Below, piece after piece: positions 43,911-55,063 of a DNA stretch of 64,000 bases. Position 1 is the stretch's first letter. Each line of letters begins with the position of its first letter. The notes under the pieces are model-generated. The model was not told the DNA's origin. It worked only from the letters and a program-made list of their open reading frames with translations, and searched no databases. The stretch is from Caballeronia sp. SBC1 (GTDB lineage: Bacteria; Pseudomonadota; Gammaproteobacteria; Burkholderiales; Burkholderiaceae). The stretch spans positions 620,001-684,000 of the forward strand of contig NZ_CP049156.1 of assembly GCF_011493005.1 (NCBI RefSeq), read 5' to 3'. The position numbers were made by a program, and so were the translations under genes.

Positions 43911-46289
43911 ATGCCGCCACGACAGTTTTCCAAACCAGTTCCCTTGCGCGAAGCGCGGCCACGCAGGCGGCGGCTGTTCGCGGCCCTCATAGCAGTGCCC
44001 GGTCTCATGCCCGCGCTCGCGCACGCGCAGCTAGCGGGCGCGGCAGCGGACTCGCAGCCCCTGGGTGACGCCTGGAGCCTGCGGTTGGCTCCCCAGCTCC
44101 AGGAGCGGCCGCTGCGCCAGGGCGACCAGCCGGCCACGTTCGTGCTGGGCGACCACACCACGGGCACGAGCGACCAGGACATGGCCGCGAAGGGTTCAGC
44201 GGAATTGCGCCGCAATGTCTCGGTGATCAAGTCGGATGCGCTGCATTACGACCAGGACACCGACATGGCCGATGCTTACGGTCATGTCAGGATCTTCAAC
44301 AACGGCAATTCGTTCATTGGCCCGGAAGCGCACTTGAAGGTGGAGGCGAACGAGGGTTACATGACGAACCCGAAGTACCGCTTCAACCTCTCGAACGGTT
44401 CGGGCAGCGCGCAGCGCGCGGACCTGATTGATGACGAACAAACGCGCGTGGATCACGGCACGTACACGGCATGTTCGTGCGAATTGGATCCGGCCTGGTA
44501 CATCAAGGGTACGTCGTTCGACTTCGATACCGGCGCGAACGAAGGCGTCGCGCATAACGGCGTGCTGTTTTTCCAGGGCGTACCGGTGTTCGCGAGCCCT
44601 TGGCTCTCGTTCCCGCTGACCAGCGAACGGCGCAGCGGCATCTTGCCACCCACGGTGTCGCTGAATTCGACCACGGGTTTTGAAGTATCGGTGCCGTATT
44701 ACTTCAATATCGCGCCGAATCGCGATCTGGTGGTCACGCCGCGTTTGATGACGCGGCGCGGCATTCAGATCCAGTCGACGTTCCGGTATTTGTCACCGAC
44801 TTATTCGGGCACCATCACCGGTGAATTCCTGCCGCAGGACATGCAGACGCATACGAACCGCTATGCAATCTACATCCAGCACCAGCAGAACTTCGGCGGC
44901 GGTTTCGGCGCGTACATCAACTACAACAAGGTCTCGGACAATCAGTATCCGGAAGATCTTGGCAACGCCGCGAACCAGATCATCAACGGTACGCAGGTGC
45001 TGTATCAGCAGGAAGTAGGGGTCACGTACAACAACGGGCCGTGGTCGATTCTCGCGCACGAGCAGCGCTGGCAGGTACTGCCGCCGGCAACCGCGCCGTA
45101 CGCCCGCGAGCCGCAGTTGAACGTCCTGTACAACAAGTACAACGTCGGCGGTTTCGACTACGGCGCGGAAGCGGACTACACGCGCTTTACGACCACCATC
45201 GCGGACTCCACGGAAGGCCAGCGCGTTGTTTTTAATCCGTACCTGAGCTACAGCGTCACCGGACCCGGTTATTTCGTTACGCCGAAGGTGCAGTATCACT
45301 TCGCGTCGTACGACTTGAACGAGATCGGCAGTGCGGCGAACGGCACGCCCGCGGGACAGCCGAAGAACCTGTCGGAATCCATTCCCACGGTCAGCTTCGA
45401 CACCGGCCTCGTGTTCGACCGCTCGGTGCGTATCTTCGGGCAGGATTACATCCAGACGCTTGAACCGCGCCTGTATTACGTGTACACGCCGTATCGTAAT
45501 CAGGAATTCGCGCCTATTTTCGATACCGGCCAGTCGGACTTCAGCCTCGCTGAAATCTATACGCCGAACACGTACGCGGGCAACGACCGTATTGCCGATG
45601 CAAACCGTCTGACGGTGGGCCTGACCTCGCGTTTTATCAACCCGGCAACGGGCGACGAACGCGCACGTTTTGTGATTGCGCAGCAGTATTATTTCCAGCC
45701 GCAGCGCGTCACGATCACGGAAGGCCAGCCGCTCGACCAGGCGAAACACTCGGACCTGATCCTGGGCGCGTCCTTCAAGCTGGGCGCTGGTTTTTCACAG
45801 GAAACGGCGTTCCAATATAATGCCGATAACAACCAGTTGGTGCGTTCGAGCATCGGTTTCGGGTTCAGCCCGGCGGCGCGCGAAGTCATCAATATTGGGT
45901 ACAGGTACACGCGGGCGAACGAGACCACGCTGTCCACCTCGCCGATCAACCAGATTCTGGTTTCGGCACAATGGCCATTGTCGCGACACATTTATAGCGT
46001 CGCCCGGGTGAACTACGATCTGGCAGGCCATCGTCTCGTCGACGGGCTGCTGGGCTTCCAGTACGATGCCGACTGCTGGACGTTGGGCATCGGCTTGCAG
46101 CGTTACGCAAATGGTGTCACTAGCACCGGAAGTAACACTGCAGGGACGCGCGTTCTCGCTCAAATGACGTTCAAGGGCTTGTCGAACGTCGATAATGGCT
46201 TGACCGCAGCGTTCCGCGCCGGCGTCAACGGCTACACGCCGCCACCGCCGCCGCCAGCACCGCTCGCGCGTTACACGAATTACGAATGA
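43911..46289 (+). CDS. lptD: LPS-assembly outer-membrane protein LptD
   Basis: A 792-aa essential outer-membrane protein that inserts lipopolysaccharide into the outer leaflet. An N-terminal signal peptide has its core about residues 23-40, with cleavage near AHAQ. A periplasmic jelly-roll (OstA-like) domain follows (about 90-220, [20 protein letters not shown]), then a large beta-barrel. Disulphide-forming cysteines characteristic of LptD are present in [14 protein letters not shown] and near the C-terminus in [16 protein letters not shown]. It heads the cluster lptD-surA-pdxA-rsmA, conserved in many proteobacteria. A Pro-rich C-terminal tail (TPPPPPPAP) is a minor oddity. Confidence 0.96.
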   Translation: MPPRQFSKPVPLREARPRRRRLFAALIAVPGLMPALAHAQLAGAAADSQPLGDAWSLRLAPQLQERPLRQGDQPATFVLGDHTTGTSDQDMAAKGSAELRRNVSVIKSDALHYDQDTDMADAYGHVRIFNNGNSFIGPEAHLKVEANEGYMTNPKYRFNLSNGSGSAQRADLIDDEQTRVDHGTYTACSCELDPAWYIKGTSFDFDTGANEGVAHNGVLFFQGVPVFASPWLSFPLTSERRSGILPPTVSLNSTTGFEVSVPYYFNIAPNRDLVVTPRLMTRRGIQIQSTFRYLSPTYSGTITGEFLPQDMQTHTNRYAIYIQHQQNFGGGFGAYINYNKVSDNQYPEDLGNAANQIINGTQVLYQQEVGVTYNNGPWSILAHEQRWQVLPPATAPYAREPQLNVLYNKYNVGGFDYGAEADYTRFTTTIADSTEGQRVVFNPYLSYSVTGPGYFVTPKVQYHFASYDLNEIGSAANGTPAGQPKNLSESIPTVSFDTGLVFDRSVRIFGQDYIQTLEPRLYYVYTPYRNQEFAPIFDTGQSDFSLAEIYTPNTYAGNDRIADANRLTVGLTSRFINPATGDERARFVIAQQYYFQPQRVTITEGQPLDQAKHSDLILGASFKLGAGFSQETAFQYNADNNQLVRSSIGFGFSPAAREVINIGYRYTRANETTLSTSPINQILVSAQWPLSRHIYSVARVNYDLAGHRLVDGLLGFQYDADCWTLGIGLQRYANGVTSTGSNTAGTRVLAQMTFKGLSNVDNGLTAAFRAGVNGYTPPPPPPAPLARYTNYE

Positions 46290-46385
46290 GCGTGCGGAGT
46301 GTGTCCCGGGGTGTATGCGGTACGCCGTAGGCAACAGTGCAACAGGCAATAGGGTCGGTCACCGGCCGCAATCGATGGAGTATCT

Positions 46386-47765
46386 GTGTCAAACATGATT
46401 AAGTTGAAGTGCGCAATGTTCGCGGCAGGTGTTTTCGCCGTAGCTTTACTGGCCGGTCCGGTGGCGCACGCTCAGGCGCTGTCGCCCACGACCACGGCGG
46501 GCGGCGCGCAGATTGCGGACTCCGTCGTCGCGGTGGTGAACAACGACGTCATCACGGAACGTGAACTCGCCGACCGCACGGGTCTGATCGTGCGCCGCCT
46601 GCAACAGCAGAACGCGCCGGTTCCCCCTGCGGATCAGTTGCAGCGTCAGGTGCTCGACCAGATGGTGATTGAGCGCATCCAGTTGCAGAAGGCGAAGGAA
46701 GACAACATCAACGTTGACGACGCCACCGTGCAACGCACGCTCGAGCGCCTCGCGCAGCAAAACAACATGACGTTGCCTGTGTACCGTGCGCGCATTGAGG
46801 CGCAAGGGGTGCCCTGGACGACCTTCCAACGCGATGCCCGCACCGAGCTGACGCTGTCGAAACTGCGTGAGAAAGAGGTGGACAGCAAGATCACGGTGTC
46901 GGACGGCGAAGTGGCCAACTACGTTGCGAGCCAGCGTGGACCGAACGCCCGCCAGTCGAACGACCTGCATCTTCAGCACATCATGTTCAAGGTGCCGGAC
47001 AACGCGTCGCAGGCTGACATTGCCGCTATCCAGGCCAAGGCCGAAGCCGTGCTGAAAGATGCGCAAAGCGGAACGGATTTTAGCAAGCTGGCGAAGAACA
47101 ATACGCAGGATACCGACGCGGCCAAGGGCGGCGATCTCGGTTTCCGCACGCAGGCTTCGTTGCCGGCGGACATTGTGACCGCAGTCGCAACGCTCCGTCC
47201 GAACGAGGTGAATCCGCAACTGATTCGCACCGCTGGCGGGTTTGAGATCATCAAGCTGGTGGAGCGCCGCGTAGGTCAAGGGCAGGCCGCCGATGCGCCC
47301 AAGCTCGTGCAAACCCACGTCCGGCACATCTTGCTGCGCGTAGCCGACGGCGTGTCCGAAGCGGCCGCACGTCAGAAGCTGCTGGATATCAAGAGCGACG
47401 TAGAGAAGGGCGGTGATTTCGCCAACTTCGCGCGGACCTATTCGCAGGACGGTTCAGCGTCGCAGGGTGGCGATCTTGGCTGGATCAGCCCGGGTGAAAC
47501 CGTGCCGGAATTCGAGCGTGCCATGAATAACCTGAAAGACGGTCAGGTCAGCGACCCGGTTCGCAGTGAGTACGGTTATCACTTGATTCAGGTGCTCGGA
47601 CGCCGCGACGCGGAAGGCTCGGTGCAGCAGCAACTGGACACGGCACGTCAGGCGATTGGTCAGCGCAAGGCCGAGCAAGCGTATTCCGACTGGCTGCGTG
47701 AACTGCGCGACACCGCCTATGTGCAGTACAAGGGTGTTGCAGCTCAGCAAGCGCTGAACCAGTAA
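46386..47765 (+). CDS. surA: Periplasmic chaperone / peptidyl-prolyl isomerase SurA
   Basis: A 459-aa periplasmic chaperone for outer-membrane proteins, including LptD encoded just upstream. A signal peptide (core [13 protein letters not shown], cleavage near AHAQA) leads into the SurA N-terminal domain with [16 protein letters not shown]. Two parvulin domains begin near [10 protein letters not shown] and [11 protein letters not shown]. The start is GTG at 46386, because GGAG at about 46376 is correctly spaced for it; an ATG three codons later would be too far. Confidence 0.96.
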   Translation: MSNMIKLKCAMFAAGVFAVALLAGPVAHAQALSPTTTAGGAQIADSVVAVVNNDVITERELADRTGLIVRRLQQQNAPVPPADQLQRQVLDQMVIERIQLQKAKEDNINVDDATVQRTLERLAQQNNMTLPVYRARIEAQGVPWTTFQRDARTELTLSKLREKEVDSKITVSDGEVANYVASQRGPNARQSNDLHLQHIMFKVPDNASQADIAAIQAKAEAVLKDAQSGTDFSKLAKNNTQDTDAAKGGDLGFRTQASLPADIVTAVATLRPNEVNPQLIRTAGGFEIIKLVERRVGQGQAADAPKLVQTHVRHILLRVADGVSEAAARQKLLDIKSDVEKGGDFANFARTYSQDGSASQGGDLGWISPGETVPEFERAMNNLKDGQVSDPVRSEYGYHLIQVLGRRDAEGSVQQQLDTARQAIGQRKAEQAYSDWLRELRDTAYVQYKGVAAQQALNQ

Positions 47766-47779
47766 GCAGGCTTCGCGAG

Positions 47780-48784
47780 ATGAACGCCGCGAGCCGCCCA
47801 CTGTCGCCAGTGTCTCCATTGTCGATAGCCATTACCACTGGGGAACCGGCGGGCGTGGGGCCTGAATTGACGGTGGCGGCGCTCGCTGAAGCTGCGCAGC
47901 GCTGGCCGTCGGTGCGGTTTACGGTACTTGGCGACCGTGAGCTAATGGCTGAGCGCGCGGGTTCATCGCCGTGGCTTTCAACAACGGGCGCGGCAATCGA
48001 AATCGAGCATCATGCGCTGAGCGTGCCCGTTATCGCAGGCAAGCTGAATGCCGCTAATGGGCGTTACGTGCTCGCTCTGCTCGACGCGGCCATAGACGGG
48101 GCGGTGAGCGGGCGTTTCGACGCTATCGTCACCGCGCCGCTTCAGAAAAGCACCATCAACGATGCCGGCGTTCCGTTCACCGGCCATACCGAATATCTCG
48201 CTGAACGCACCCATACGCCGCGCGTTGTCATGATGCTCGCGGGCATGGGCGACCGGCCGCTGCGCGTAGCGCTCGCTACCACCCACCTGCCGCTGAAAGA
48301 TGTGTCGGCGGCGTTGACGGTAGATGGCATTGTCGAGACGCTGAGCATTATCGATCGCGATCTGAAAGCGCTGTTCGGTCTGCAGAAGCCGCGCATCCTG
48401 GTGACCGGGCTCAACCCGCATGCGGGCGAAAACGGTTACCTGGGCCGCGAGGAAATCGATGTCATCACGCCTGCGCTGCTGCAAGCTCGTGCCCTCGGTA
48501 TTGACGCTCCCGGTCCGTATTCGGCAGATACGTTGTTCCAGCCGCGTTATCTCAAAGACGCCGACTGCGTGCTCGCCATGTTCCACGACCAAGGTTTGCC
48601 GGTCCTGAAATTTGCCACGTTCGGTGAAGGCATCAACATCACGCTCGGCTTGCCGATCATCCGCACGTCGGTCGATCATGGCACTGCGCTCGATCTGGCC
48701 GGCACCGGCCGCGCCGATCCGGGCAGCCTGATTGTGGCTATCGATACAGCCGTTGCCATGGTGCGCCATCGTCGCGCAACCTGA
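47780..48784 (+). CDS. pdxA: 4-hydroxythreonine-4-phosphate dehydrogenase
   Basis: This 334-aa enzyme oxidises 4-phospho-hydroxythreonine in vitamin B6 (pyridoxal phosphate) synthesis. Landmarks are [16 protein letters not shown] at the N-terminus, [20 protein letters not shown] with a metal-ligand His, [16 protein letters not shown], and [13 protein letters not shown]. It starts 14 bp after surA and precedes rsmA in the conserved order. Confidence 0.97.
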   Translation: MNAASRPLSPVSPLSIAITTGEPAGVGPELTVAALAEAAQRWPSVRFTVLGDRELMAERAGSSPWLSTTGAAIEIEHHALSVPVIAGKLNAANGRYVLALLDAAIDGAVSGRFDAIVTAPLQKSTINDAGVPFTGHTEYLAERTHTPRVVMMLAGMGDRPLRVALATTHLPLKDVSAALTVDGIVETLSIIDRDLKALFGLQKPRILVTGLNPHAGENGYLGREEIDVITPALLQARALGIDAPGPYSADTLFQPRYLKDADCVLAMFHDQGLPVLKFATFGEGINITLGLPIIRTSVDHGTALDLAGTGRADPGSLIVAIDTAVAMVRHRRAT

Positions 48785-48845
48785 TTCCGCGCGGCCTGAT
48801 TCCTTGTCTGTTTCCCTTTCATTGCGGTTTTAATCGGTTCCTCCG

Positions 48846-49658
48846 ATGTCCATCAAGCACCAGGGCCACTTCGCGCGCAAGCGCTTCGGGCAGAACTTCC
48901 TCGTCGATCAAGGCGTCATTGATTCGATCGTCGATACCATCGCGCCCAAGCGCGGCGAACGCATGGTCGAAATCGGGCCGGGTCTTGCCGCGCTCACTGC
49001 GCCGCTGATCGAACGGCTCTCCACGCCGGAGTCGCCGTTGCACGCGGTGGAACTGGATCGCGACTTGATCGGACGGCTTGAGAAGCGGTTTGGCAATCTG
49101 CTGGCGCTGCATGCCGGCGATGCCCTCGCATTCGACTTTGGTTCGCTCGCGCTGGAAGGCGAGAAGCCTTCGCTCCGGATTGTGGGGAACCTGCCGTACA
49201 ACATTTCCAGTCCGCTGCTGTTTCACCTGACCGCATTCGCGCCGAAGGTCATCGATCAGCATTTCATGCTGCAGGATGAAGTGGTGGACCGGATGATCGC
49301 CGAGCCGGGCAACAAGGATTTTGGCCGGCTGACGGTGATGCTTCAGTACCGCTATGCAATTGATAAGCTCATCGACGTGCCGCCCGAATCGTTCAACCCG
49401 CCGCCGAAGGTGAATTCCGCCATTGTGCGCATGATTCCCTTCGCACCGAACGAATTGCCCGACGTGGACGACAAGGTGCTGGGCGAGGTGGTGCTCGCGG
49501 CGTTCTCGCAGCGGCGCAAGATGATGCGCAATACGCTTGGCGTGTATCGTGATCGCGTGGATTTCGATGCGCTTGGGTTCGACCTTTCGCGGCGTGCGGA
49601 AGAAGTGCCCGTAGCCGAGTTCGTGAAACTGGCGCAGGTGGTGAAGGCGGCGCAATAG
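48846..49658 (+). CDS. rsmA: 16S rRNA (adenine1518-N6/adenine1519-N6) dimethyltransferase
   Basis: This 270-aa enzyme dimethylates two adjacent adenosines in the 3' end helix of 16S rRNA during 30S maturation. The SAM-binding motif is [11 protein letters not shown], the catalytic motif is [13 protein letters not shown], and the N-terminus reads [19 protein letters not shown], all typical of KsgA/RsmA. Loss of this activity gives kasugamycin resistance in other bacteria. It is the last gene of the lptD cluster here; no apaG or apaH follows. Confidence 0.97.
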   Translation: MSIKHQGHFARKRFGQNFLVDQGVIDSIVDTIAPKRGERMVEIGPGLAALTAPLIERLSTPESPLHAVELDRDLIGRLEKRFGNLLALHAGDALAFDFGSLALEGEKPSLRIVGNLPYNISSPLLFHLTAFAPKVIDQHFMLQDEVVDRMIAEPGNKDFGRLTVMLQYRYAIDKLIDVPPESFNPPPKVNSAIVRMIPFAPNELPDVDDKVLGEVVLAAFSQRRKMMRNTLGVYRDRVDFDALGFDLSRRAEEVPVAEFVKLAQVVKAAQ

Positions 49659-50068
49659 TCGCTTCTGAGGCTGCAGGCGGGTTTCGATAGCGGCGTGCCG
49701 TTGCCAGATCCGTGTGCGCCGGTCGTGCCACGGCGGTTCTATGAGGCTGCTATCGCGCCTGCTGGCACTCATCTCATCTTTTCTATCTCACTATTGCGGG
49801 TTCGCTGATGCGAACTGCGCGACCTCAGTTCCACCTCTCTTTCCCTCTTGCTCCCATGCGGCTCCTGCATTCTCTTAATGCAAGGAATGCACTGGAGTTA
49901 ATCCCCTCGTTAGTCTCAAATTGGCAGCGCAAACGCGCAGCAGACTCTTGTAAAGGGCAACCGCTTTAGCGGCATGACGCGGGTGCATCGGAGATGACAA
50001 CGGCTTCTTTGATTCGTGGCGATACAGGCAGGGCCTGATCGTCGCATTACGACATCACGAGGAGACGT
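49659..50068. other. Intergenic region between rsmA and the porin gene
   Basis: About 410 bp. A short ATG ORF near 49740 has no recognisable features. No clear terminator follows rsmA. A GAGGAG ribosome-binding site precedes the porin ATG. I see no RNA gene or repeat. Confidence 0.5.
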
Positions 50069-51217
50069 ATGAACAGGTCGGGACAACTTAAAAAATCTGG
50101 TCGGTTGGGACAATGGTGCAAGGTGAGTTACGCGTTGCTGCCAGCAGCGTTCGCCTGCGAAATGAGCCACGCACAATCCAGTGTCACGCTCTACGGCGTT
50201 GTCGACACGAGCCTGCGTTATCTGTCCAACGCCGACACCCAGGGTAACGGCCGCTTCCTGATGGGGCCCGGCGGCATGAGCGAGAGCCGCTGGGGCGTCA
50301 AGGGCGTTGAAGACCTGGGCGGCGGCTGGTCGACCACCTTCAAGCTCGAAAACCGTTTCTTCCTGAACAGCGGCCAGAGTGACCCCACCATGCCGTTTTT
50401 CAATGAAGCGCAGATCGGGCTGCGGTCATCGACGTATGGAGAGGTTGTGTTAGGCCGTCAGTACAACGTGATGATTGAAGGCATCACCATGGGCGGGTAT
50501 TCCAGCAATCCATGGATTCCCTATGACTTCAACTTCCAGCCCGAAGTCACCATGACAGGCGGCATCTGGAGCAGCAACCAGATCCAGTATCACGGCAAGT
50601 ACAAGGACTTCCGCATCTCGACCGCCTATTCGGTCAGCGGCAACGCCGGCCATATGGCATACGGCAGTCAGTGCGGCGTGGCAGCAGCCTACGCACCGGC
50701 GAACGGCCCATTCACGTTTGGTGGCGCGTTCAAGGAGACGAAGGACTCGATTAACGGCAGCGACGCAAAGGCGTGGACCGTCGGCGGTTCGTACACATGG
50801 GACAAGACGCGATTCGCGTTGGGTTATATCGTCAATCAGAACGACAAGGGATTCTCCACCTTCGCCAACGGACCGTTCGCGGCACCGGGACTCGCCGCGC
50901 TGAAATACTCCGACTTCAAGAAGCGCCGGATGATTCTGGGTGGCGTTACGCAGCAAGCCGGGGCGTGGCACTTCGCCGGGAATGTGTGGCGCACGCTGCA
51001 GGCCGGCAAGACGCAACCGCAGGACGGCTCGGCGTGGCAATTTCAACTGGTCGCCGACTACGACCTCTCCAAGCGCACCGACGTGTATCTGGAAACCGAT
51101 TATTCACTCTATAGAAACGATCTGATCGGCTCGCAGTTACAAGGCGTCAACGCTGTCAGTCTCGCGCAGAAAAGCACGCAGCTTGGCGTGATGGCCGGGA
51201 TTCGGCACAAGTTCTGA
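50069..51217 (+). CDS. Gram-negative porin (OmpC-like, Burkholderia type)
   Basis: A 382-aa outer-membrane porin. A signal peptide ends near residue 35 (CEMSHAQ), and the mature protein starts QSSVTLYGVVDTSLRYLSNA, the standard opening of neisserial/burkholderial porins. Later landmarks are SRWGVKGVEDLGGGWSTTFK, IGLRSSTYGEVVLGRQYN and the C-terminal GVMAGIRHKF with terminal Phe for barrel assembly. It would form a trimeric general diffusion channel. It is followed by a hairpin terminator and then the broken LysR-type gene; a regulatory link is possible but not shown. Confidence 0.94.
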   Translation: MNRSGQLKKSGRLGQWCKVSYALLPAAFACEMSHAQSSVTLYGVVDTSLRYLSNADTQGNGRFLMGPGGMSESRWGVKGVEDLGGGWSTTFKLENRFFLNSGQSDPTMPFFNEAQIGLRSSTYGEVVLGRQYNVMIEGITMGGYSSNPWIPYDFNFQPEVTMTGGIWSSNQIQYHGKYKDFRISTAYSVSGNAGHMAYGSQCGVAAAYAPANGPFTFGGAFKETKDSINGSDAKAWTVGGSYTWDKTRFALGYIVNQNDKGFSTFANGPFAAPGLAALKYSDFKKRRMILGGVTQQAGAWHFAGNVWRTLQAGKTQPQDGSAWQFQLVADYDLSKRTDVYLETDYSLYRNDLIGSQLQGVNAVSLAQKSTQLGVMAGIRHKF

Positions 51218-51222
51218 ACCAG

Positions 51223-51260
51223 GACCGGTGGCATCTCACTTGGAATGCTGCCGGTCTTTT
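51223..51260 (+). terminator. Probable terminator after the porin gene
   Basis: Arms GACCGGTGGCAT and ATGCTGCCGGTC pair with two wobbles around a 9-base loop and run into TTTT, a few bases after the porin stop. Confidence 0.7.
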
Positions 51261-51362
51261 GCGGAAGTCTTGCATCGAATGTGCGGCTTTGCGGCAGCCG
51301 GAATGGTATAACCAGCCGCCTTCTAAATCAGTGATCAATCATTTAGGGTTCCGTTTTAAATC

Positions 51363-51861
51363 ATGCATGAGATCAATTCGCGGCGTCTCACGCACCTCGT
51401 CGCGCTAGCCGAGGAGGGCAGTTTCGCGCGTGCGGCGGAGCGGGTTCATCTGAGTCAGCCCGCGCTCAGCCGTAGTATTCAGGCGCTGGAAGATGAATTC
51501 AATATCAAGCTCTTCGATCGCGCGGCACGCGGCGTGGTGACAACCGCCGCCGGCCGGATGCTGGTCGAGCGCGCGCGGCGCGTCCTGTTCGAAGCGCGCT
51601 GCCTCTTTCGCGACGTCGAGCTGATCAGGTCCGACGCTCTGGGCGAGGTGAGAATTGGCCTCGGACCTTATGCCGCCGCCATCCTGTTTCCGGATCTGCT
51701 GGTCGAACTCGCGCGGCAGTTTCCCGCCACCAAGGTATTGGTTCAAATCGATGAAGCCAGCGTGCTGATGCAAAGCCTGCGCTCGGAGGGTGCTGATTTC
51801 GTGGTGGTGGATCGTCGTGAAACGCCCGCGGCGCCCGATGTCTCCACCCATCGCCTGACTA
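51363..51861 (+). pseudogene. LysR-type regulator, 5' part, interrupted by an insertion sequence
   Basis: It begins MHEINSRRLTHLVALAEEGS and contains the LysR winged helix-turn-helix (FARAAERVHLSQPALSRSIQ) and the start of the effector domain. The insertion sequence begins at 51862, after codon 166 (THRLT). The frame runs on into the IS to a stop at 51938. Removing the IS and one TA joins it in frame with 53810-54255, giving a 314-aa protein of normal LysR length. The DNA-binding part is intact, but without most of the effector domain normal function is unlikely. Confidence 0.92.
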
Positions 51862-53807
51862 GTCCGAACTTTTTCCCGTCAATCAGCCGGAACCCTCCGC
51901 AGCACTGGGTCTCGGCTATTTTTTTGATTCAAATGTAGCCATGTAAATACATGTTTTTACCTTTCTTTTTGCGTTAAATATGCTTTACTTAGTGTTCATG
52001 TACATCGAACACGTTCCCAACCGCAACTCGCCACCCGCGATCCTCCTGCGCGAGTCCTATCGCGACGGCAACAAGGTCAAGAAGCGCACCCTCGCGAACC
52101 TGTCGTCGCTGCCGACTGAAGTGATCGAAGGCTTGAAGGTCCTGCTACGGGGTGGCGTCGCCGTGTCCTCGGTCGATGAAGCCTTCGTGATCGAACGCAG
52201 TCTGCCGCACGGGCATGTGGCCGCCGTGCTTGGCGCGGCGCGCGCCTGCGGTGCCGAGCAGTGGTTCGCGCCTGCGCCTGCGCCGCTACGCAGTGTGATC
52301 ATGGCGCTGCTGGTGGCGCGGGTCGTGTCGGCCGCCTCCAAGCTCGCCACCCATCGCATGCTGCGCGACGAAAGCGCGACCCACTCGCTATCGCGCCTGC
52401 TTGGCCTCGTGGACGTCGAACTCGAGCAGGTCTATGCCGCCCTTGACTGGTTGGGCGAGGCTCAAGAGGGCATCGAGAAGCGGCTTGCCAGGCAGCATCT
52501 GGGCGGCAGTACGCTGGTGCTCTATGACCTCACTTCCACGTGGGTGACCGGACGCCGTTGCGAGCTTGCGGCCCGAGGCTACAGCCGCGATGGCAAGCGC
52601 GACGATCCCCAGATCGTGTTCGGTCTGATCTGCACGTCTGAGGGATGCCCCGTGGCGGTTGAGGTCTTTGCCGGCAACACCGCCGATCCGGCCACCGTGG
52701 CGCCCCAGGTCGCGAAGCTCAAAGACCGCTACGGGATCGACAAGCTCGCCTGGGTGGGCGACCGGGGCATGCTCACGCAAGCGCGTATCGATACGCTGTT
52801 GCGCCCGGCTGGCCTGGACTGGGTGAGCAGTCTGCGCGCGCCGCAGATGGCCGCGCTCGCCCGCGAAAAGGGACCGTTCCAGCCCTCGCTGTTCGATGAG
52901 CGCAACCTGCTCGAGGTGACGAGTGAAGCGTTCCCCGGCGAGCGCCTGGTAGTGTGCCGTAATCCGCTGTTGGCCGAGGAGCGCACCCGCAAACGCGAGG
53001 CGCTGTTGCAGGCCACCGAACAGGAACTGACCCAGATTGCCGAAGCGACCACGCGCGTGCGCAACCGGCTCAAGGGCATCGAGGCGATTGCCTTGCGCGT
53101 GGGCCGAGTCATCAATCACTTCAAGATGGCCAAGCACTTCGAGTTGAACATCACCGACTCGAGCTTGAGCTGGCAGCGCAAGACGGAGCAGATCCAGCAG
53201 GAGGCTGCGCTTGATGGTCTGTATGTAGTGCGTACGAGTTTGCCGACAGCGACGCTCTCAGCCGAGGCGGCCGTGACGGCCTACAAGGGTCTGGCGGTCG
53301 TGGAGCGGGCCTTCCGTTCGCTGAAGACCGTCGATCTGCAAGTGCGACCCGTGTTCCATTGGAACGCCGAGCGCGTGCGCGCGCATGTCTTTCTGTGCAT
53401 GCTCGCTTACTACGTCGAGTGGCACATGCGCGAGAAGTTAAAACCTATGCTGTTTGACGATGAATACGTCGAGCAAGCGCGCGCGGCCCGGCCTTCGCCA
53501 GTGGCCAAGGCGCAACGTTCGGAACAGGCGAAAGCCAAGGACGCCTCCAAGCTCACCGAGGATGGCTTGCCGGTCCACAGCTTTCGCACGTTACTCGACG
53601 ATCTGGCTACGCTCACGTACAACGTCTGCCACACGCCACTCAATCCAAACGCCAAGATCATCATGACCACTCGGCCCACGCCAATCCAAGAAAAGGCCTT
53701 CCGCCTTCTGAACGTCAACGCTGCTTGTACCCAGTAACCGTTCTCCCCACCTACGCATAACAGTGCGAAATCAATAGCTTATGTTAGCGCCAGGCTAAAG
53801 TTCGGAC
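51862..53807 (+). mobile_element. Insertion sequence with TA target duplication and one 579-aa transposase (IS4/IS1634-like)
   Basis: A 1946-bp element bounded by perfect 11-bp inverted repeats GTCCGAACTTT and AAAGTTCGGAC, flanked on both sides by TA (51860-51861 and 53808-53809). Excision with one TA restores the LysR frame exactly (945 bp, 315 codons), which supports these boundaries. It carries one transposase gene. The family label comes from the transposase; I cannot name the element. Confidence 0.9.
51998..53737 (+). CDS. Transposase, IS4/IS1634-type DDE
   Basis: A 579-aa transposase starting MYIEHVPNRNSPPAILLRES. An in-frame ATG six codons earlier is less likely. Candidate catalytic residues are Asp in VLYDLTSTWVTGR, Asp in WVGDRGMLTQAR, and Glu in YKGLAVVERAFRSLKTVDLQ, which fits the Y-R-E-K type signature of IS4-like DDE transposases. 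RPVFHWNAERVRAHVFLCML and AYYVEWHM follow. The ORF is intact, so the element may be mobile. Confidence 0.93.
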   Translation: MYIEHVPNRNSPPAILLRESYRDGNKVKKRTLANLSSLPTEVIEGLKVLLRGGVAVSSVDEAFVIERSLPHGHVAAVLGAARACGAEQWFAPAPAPLRSVIMALLVARVVSAASKLATHRMLRDESATHSLSRLLGLVDVELEQVYAALDWLGEAQEGIEKRLARQHLGGSTLVLYDLTSTWVTGRRCELAARGYSRDGKRDDPQIVFGLICTSEGCPVAVEVFAGNTADPATVAPQVAKLKDRYGIDKLAWVGDRGMLTQARIDTLLRPAGLDWVSSLRAPQMAALAREKGPFQPSLFDERNLLEVTSEAFPGERLVVCRNPLLAEERTRKREALLQATEQELTQIAEATTRVRNRLKGIEAIALRVGRVINHFKMAKHFELNITDSSLSWQRKTEQIQQEAALDGLYVVRTSLPTATLSAEAAVTAYKGLAVVERAFRSLKTVDLQVRPVFHWNAERVRAHVFLCMLAYYVEWHMREKLKPMLFDDEYVEQARAARPSPVAKAQRSEQAKAKDASKLTEDGLPVHSFRTLLDDLATLTYNVCHTPLNPNAKIIMTTRPTPIQEKAFRLLNVNAACTQ

Positions 53808-53809
53808 TA

Positions 53810-54255
53810 TTCACGAAGGCGGCTGGTTTGTGCGCCCCGGTCATCCGTTGCTCGCGCGTGCTCCGGTGCCGCTGGCAGCGTTAAGAGATTTTCCGATGGT
53901 GTCCGTGCCGCTGTCCGCGTTCATGGAAGACGCGTTGCGGCGGTTGCTCAAGTTTCGCGCGCACGAAGCGGTTCCTGTGCAGTTGGAATGCAACGATGTC
54001 GCCGTGCTGAAGGATGTGGTCGCGCGATCGGATGCCGTGGTGTTTTGCACGGCTTCGGTGTTGCAACGAGATCCCGATAGCCAGCGCCTTGTGCGCGTGC
54101 CGATTGTTCATCCGCGCAAACTTGGGCTTCAGTTTGCGCTAGTTTGTCTGGCGGACAGGACGCAATCCGCAGCGGCTGAAGCAGCGCTCGCGCTTGCCGG
54201 GCAGATCATGAATGACGCCAGCCGTGCCGCGCAAGCAGTCGGGCGTGGACGGTAG
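53810..54255 (+). pseudogene. LysR-type regulator, 3' part, separated by the insertion sequence
   Basis: This is the remainder of the LysR effector-binding domain. Read across the repaired junction it gives THRLTIHEGGWFVRPGHPLL, a natural continuation, and runs to GRGR at the C-terminus. It has no start of its own near the junction; an open frame from 53830 begins only within the domain. Confidence 0.92.
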
Positions 54256-54287
54256 CTGAGCGCGCGATCAGGTGCGCTAAGGTGCGC

Positions 54288-54503
54288 TTAGGTGCGAGGG
54301 CGCGCACGCCCGGTCGGGGCATTGACAAGCGCGATGCCCGTGACCACCAGCGCCGATGCAATCATGAAACAGAAATTTCCTGGCTTCGAAACGCGCCATT
54401 TTTGAGGCCGGGCAGCAACAAGTGCGCGTTTGAGCATCGCAGAAAGTCTGGAGATAACCGGCCATTGCTGCCAGATCGTTATCCCCAAAATCAACTCAAG
54501 CAT
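54288..54503 (-). CDS. Small hypothetical membrane protein overlapping gloA
   Basis: A 71-aa ORF beginning [20 protein letters not shown] whose ATG overlaps the last codons of gloA on the same strand, with one predicted membrane segment ([17 protein letters not shown]). No family is recognised. The tight coupling to gloA and protein-like composition favour a real gene, but it is short. Confidence 0.4.
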   Translation of the reverse strand: MLELILGITIWQQWPVISRLSAMLKRALVAARPQKWRVSKPGNFCFMIASALVVTGIALVNAPTGRARPRT

Positions 54504-54882
54504 GCTTCTCGATCAACTCGACCTTGTACCCATCCGGATCTTCAACAAACGCGATCACGGTGGTTCCACCTTTCACCGGACCGGCCTCGCGCGAGACCTT
54601 GCCGCCGGCTTCGCGGATGCGGTTGCAAGCCGCTGCCGCGTCGTCCACTTCCAGCGCGATGTGGCCATAAGCCGAGCCCAGATCGTACTTGTCGACGCCC
54701 CAGTTGTAGGTCAGTTCGAGCACGCTGTTTTCGCTTTCATCGCCGTAACCGACGAACGCAAGCGTGTACTTGTACTCGGTGTTTTCGCTTTGACGCAGCA
54801 CTTTCATGCCGAGGATGCGCGTGTAGAAGTCGATGGATCGTTGCAAGTCGCCGACTCGCAGCATGGTGTGAAGAAGTCGCAT
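54496..54882 (-). CDS. gloA: Lactoylglutathione lyase (glyoxalase I)
   Basis: A 128-aa metalloenzyme that isomerises the methylglyoxal-glutathione hemithioacetal to S-lactoylglutathione. The metal ligands of bacterial glyoxalase I can be located: His5 in RLLHTML, Glu in SVLELTYN, His in [10 protein letters not shown] and Glu in YKVELIEKH. The length matches the short bacterial class that usually uses nickel. It precedes a small ORF of unknown function with overlapping ends. Confidence 0.96.
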   Translation of the reverse strand: MRLLHTMLRVGDLQRSIDFYTRILGMKVLRQSENTEYKYTLAFVGYGDESENSVLELTYNWGVDKYDLGSAYGHIALEVDDAAAACNRIREAGGKVSREAGPVKGGTTVIAFVEDPDGYKVELIEKHA

Positions 54883-55063
54883 GATGGGGTTCCTGTGGGG
54901 AATGTCGATTGACCGGGTGGTCCGCTTTACCGCGTCTTTTACGGTGCGTCAGTGAACAGCGCGCACGATTAAAACGGCCACGTTCAAAATTGTACCGCCC
55001 ACAGCAAAGGCTCGCAGCGCGGTGCTCTGTACCACTCCGCTCTGAGGAGGCGCTAGCGAGGCA

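Noticed and set aside
49740..49890. Short ATG frame in the rsmA-porin gap
   Set aside because: No ribosome-binding site, domain or conserved neighbour; likely chance.
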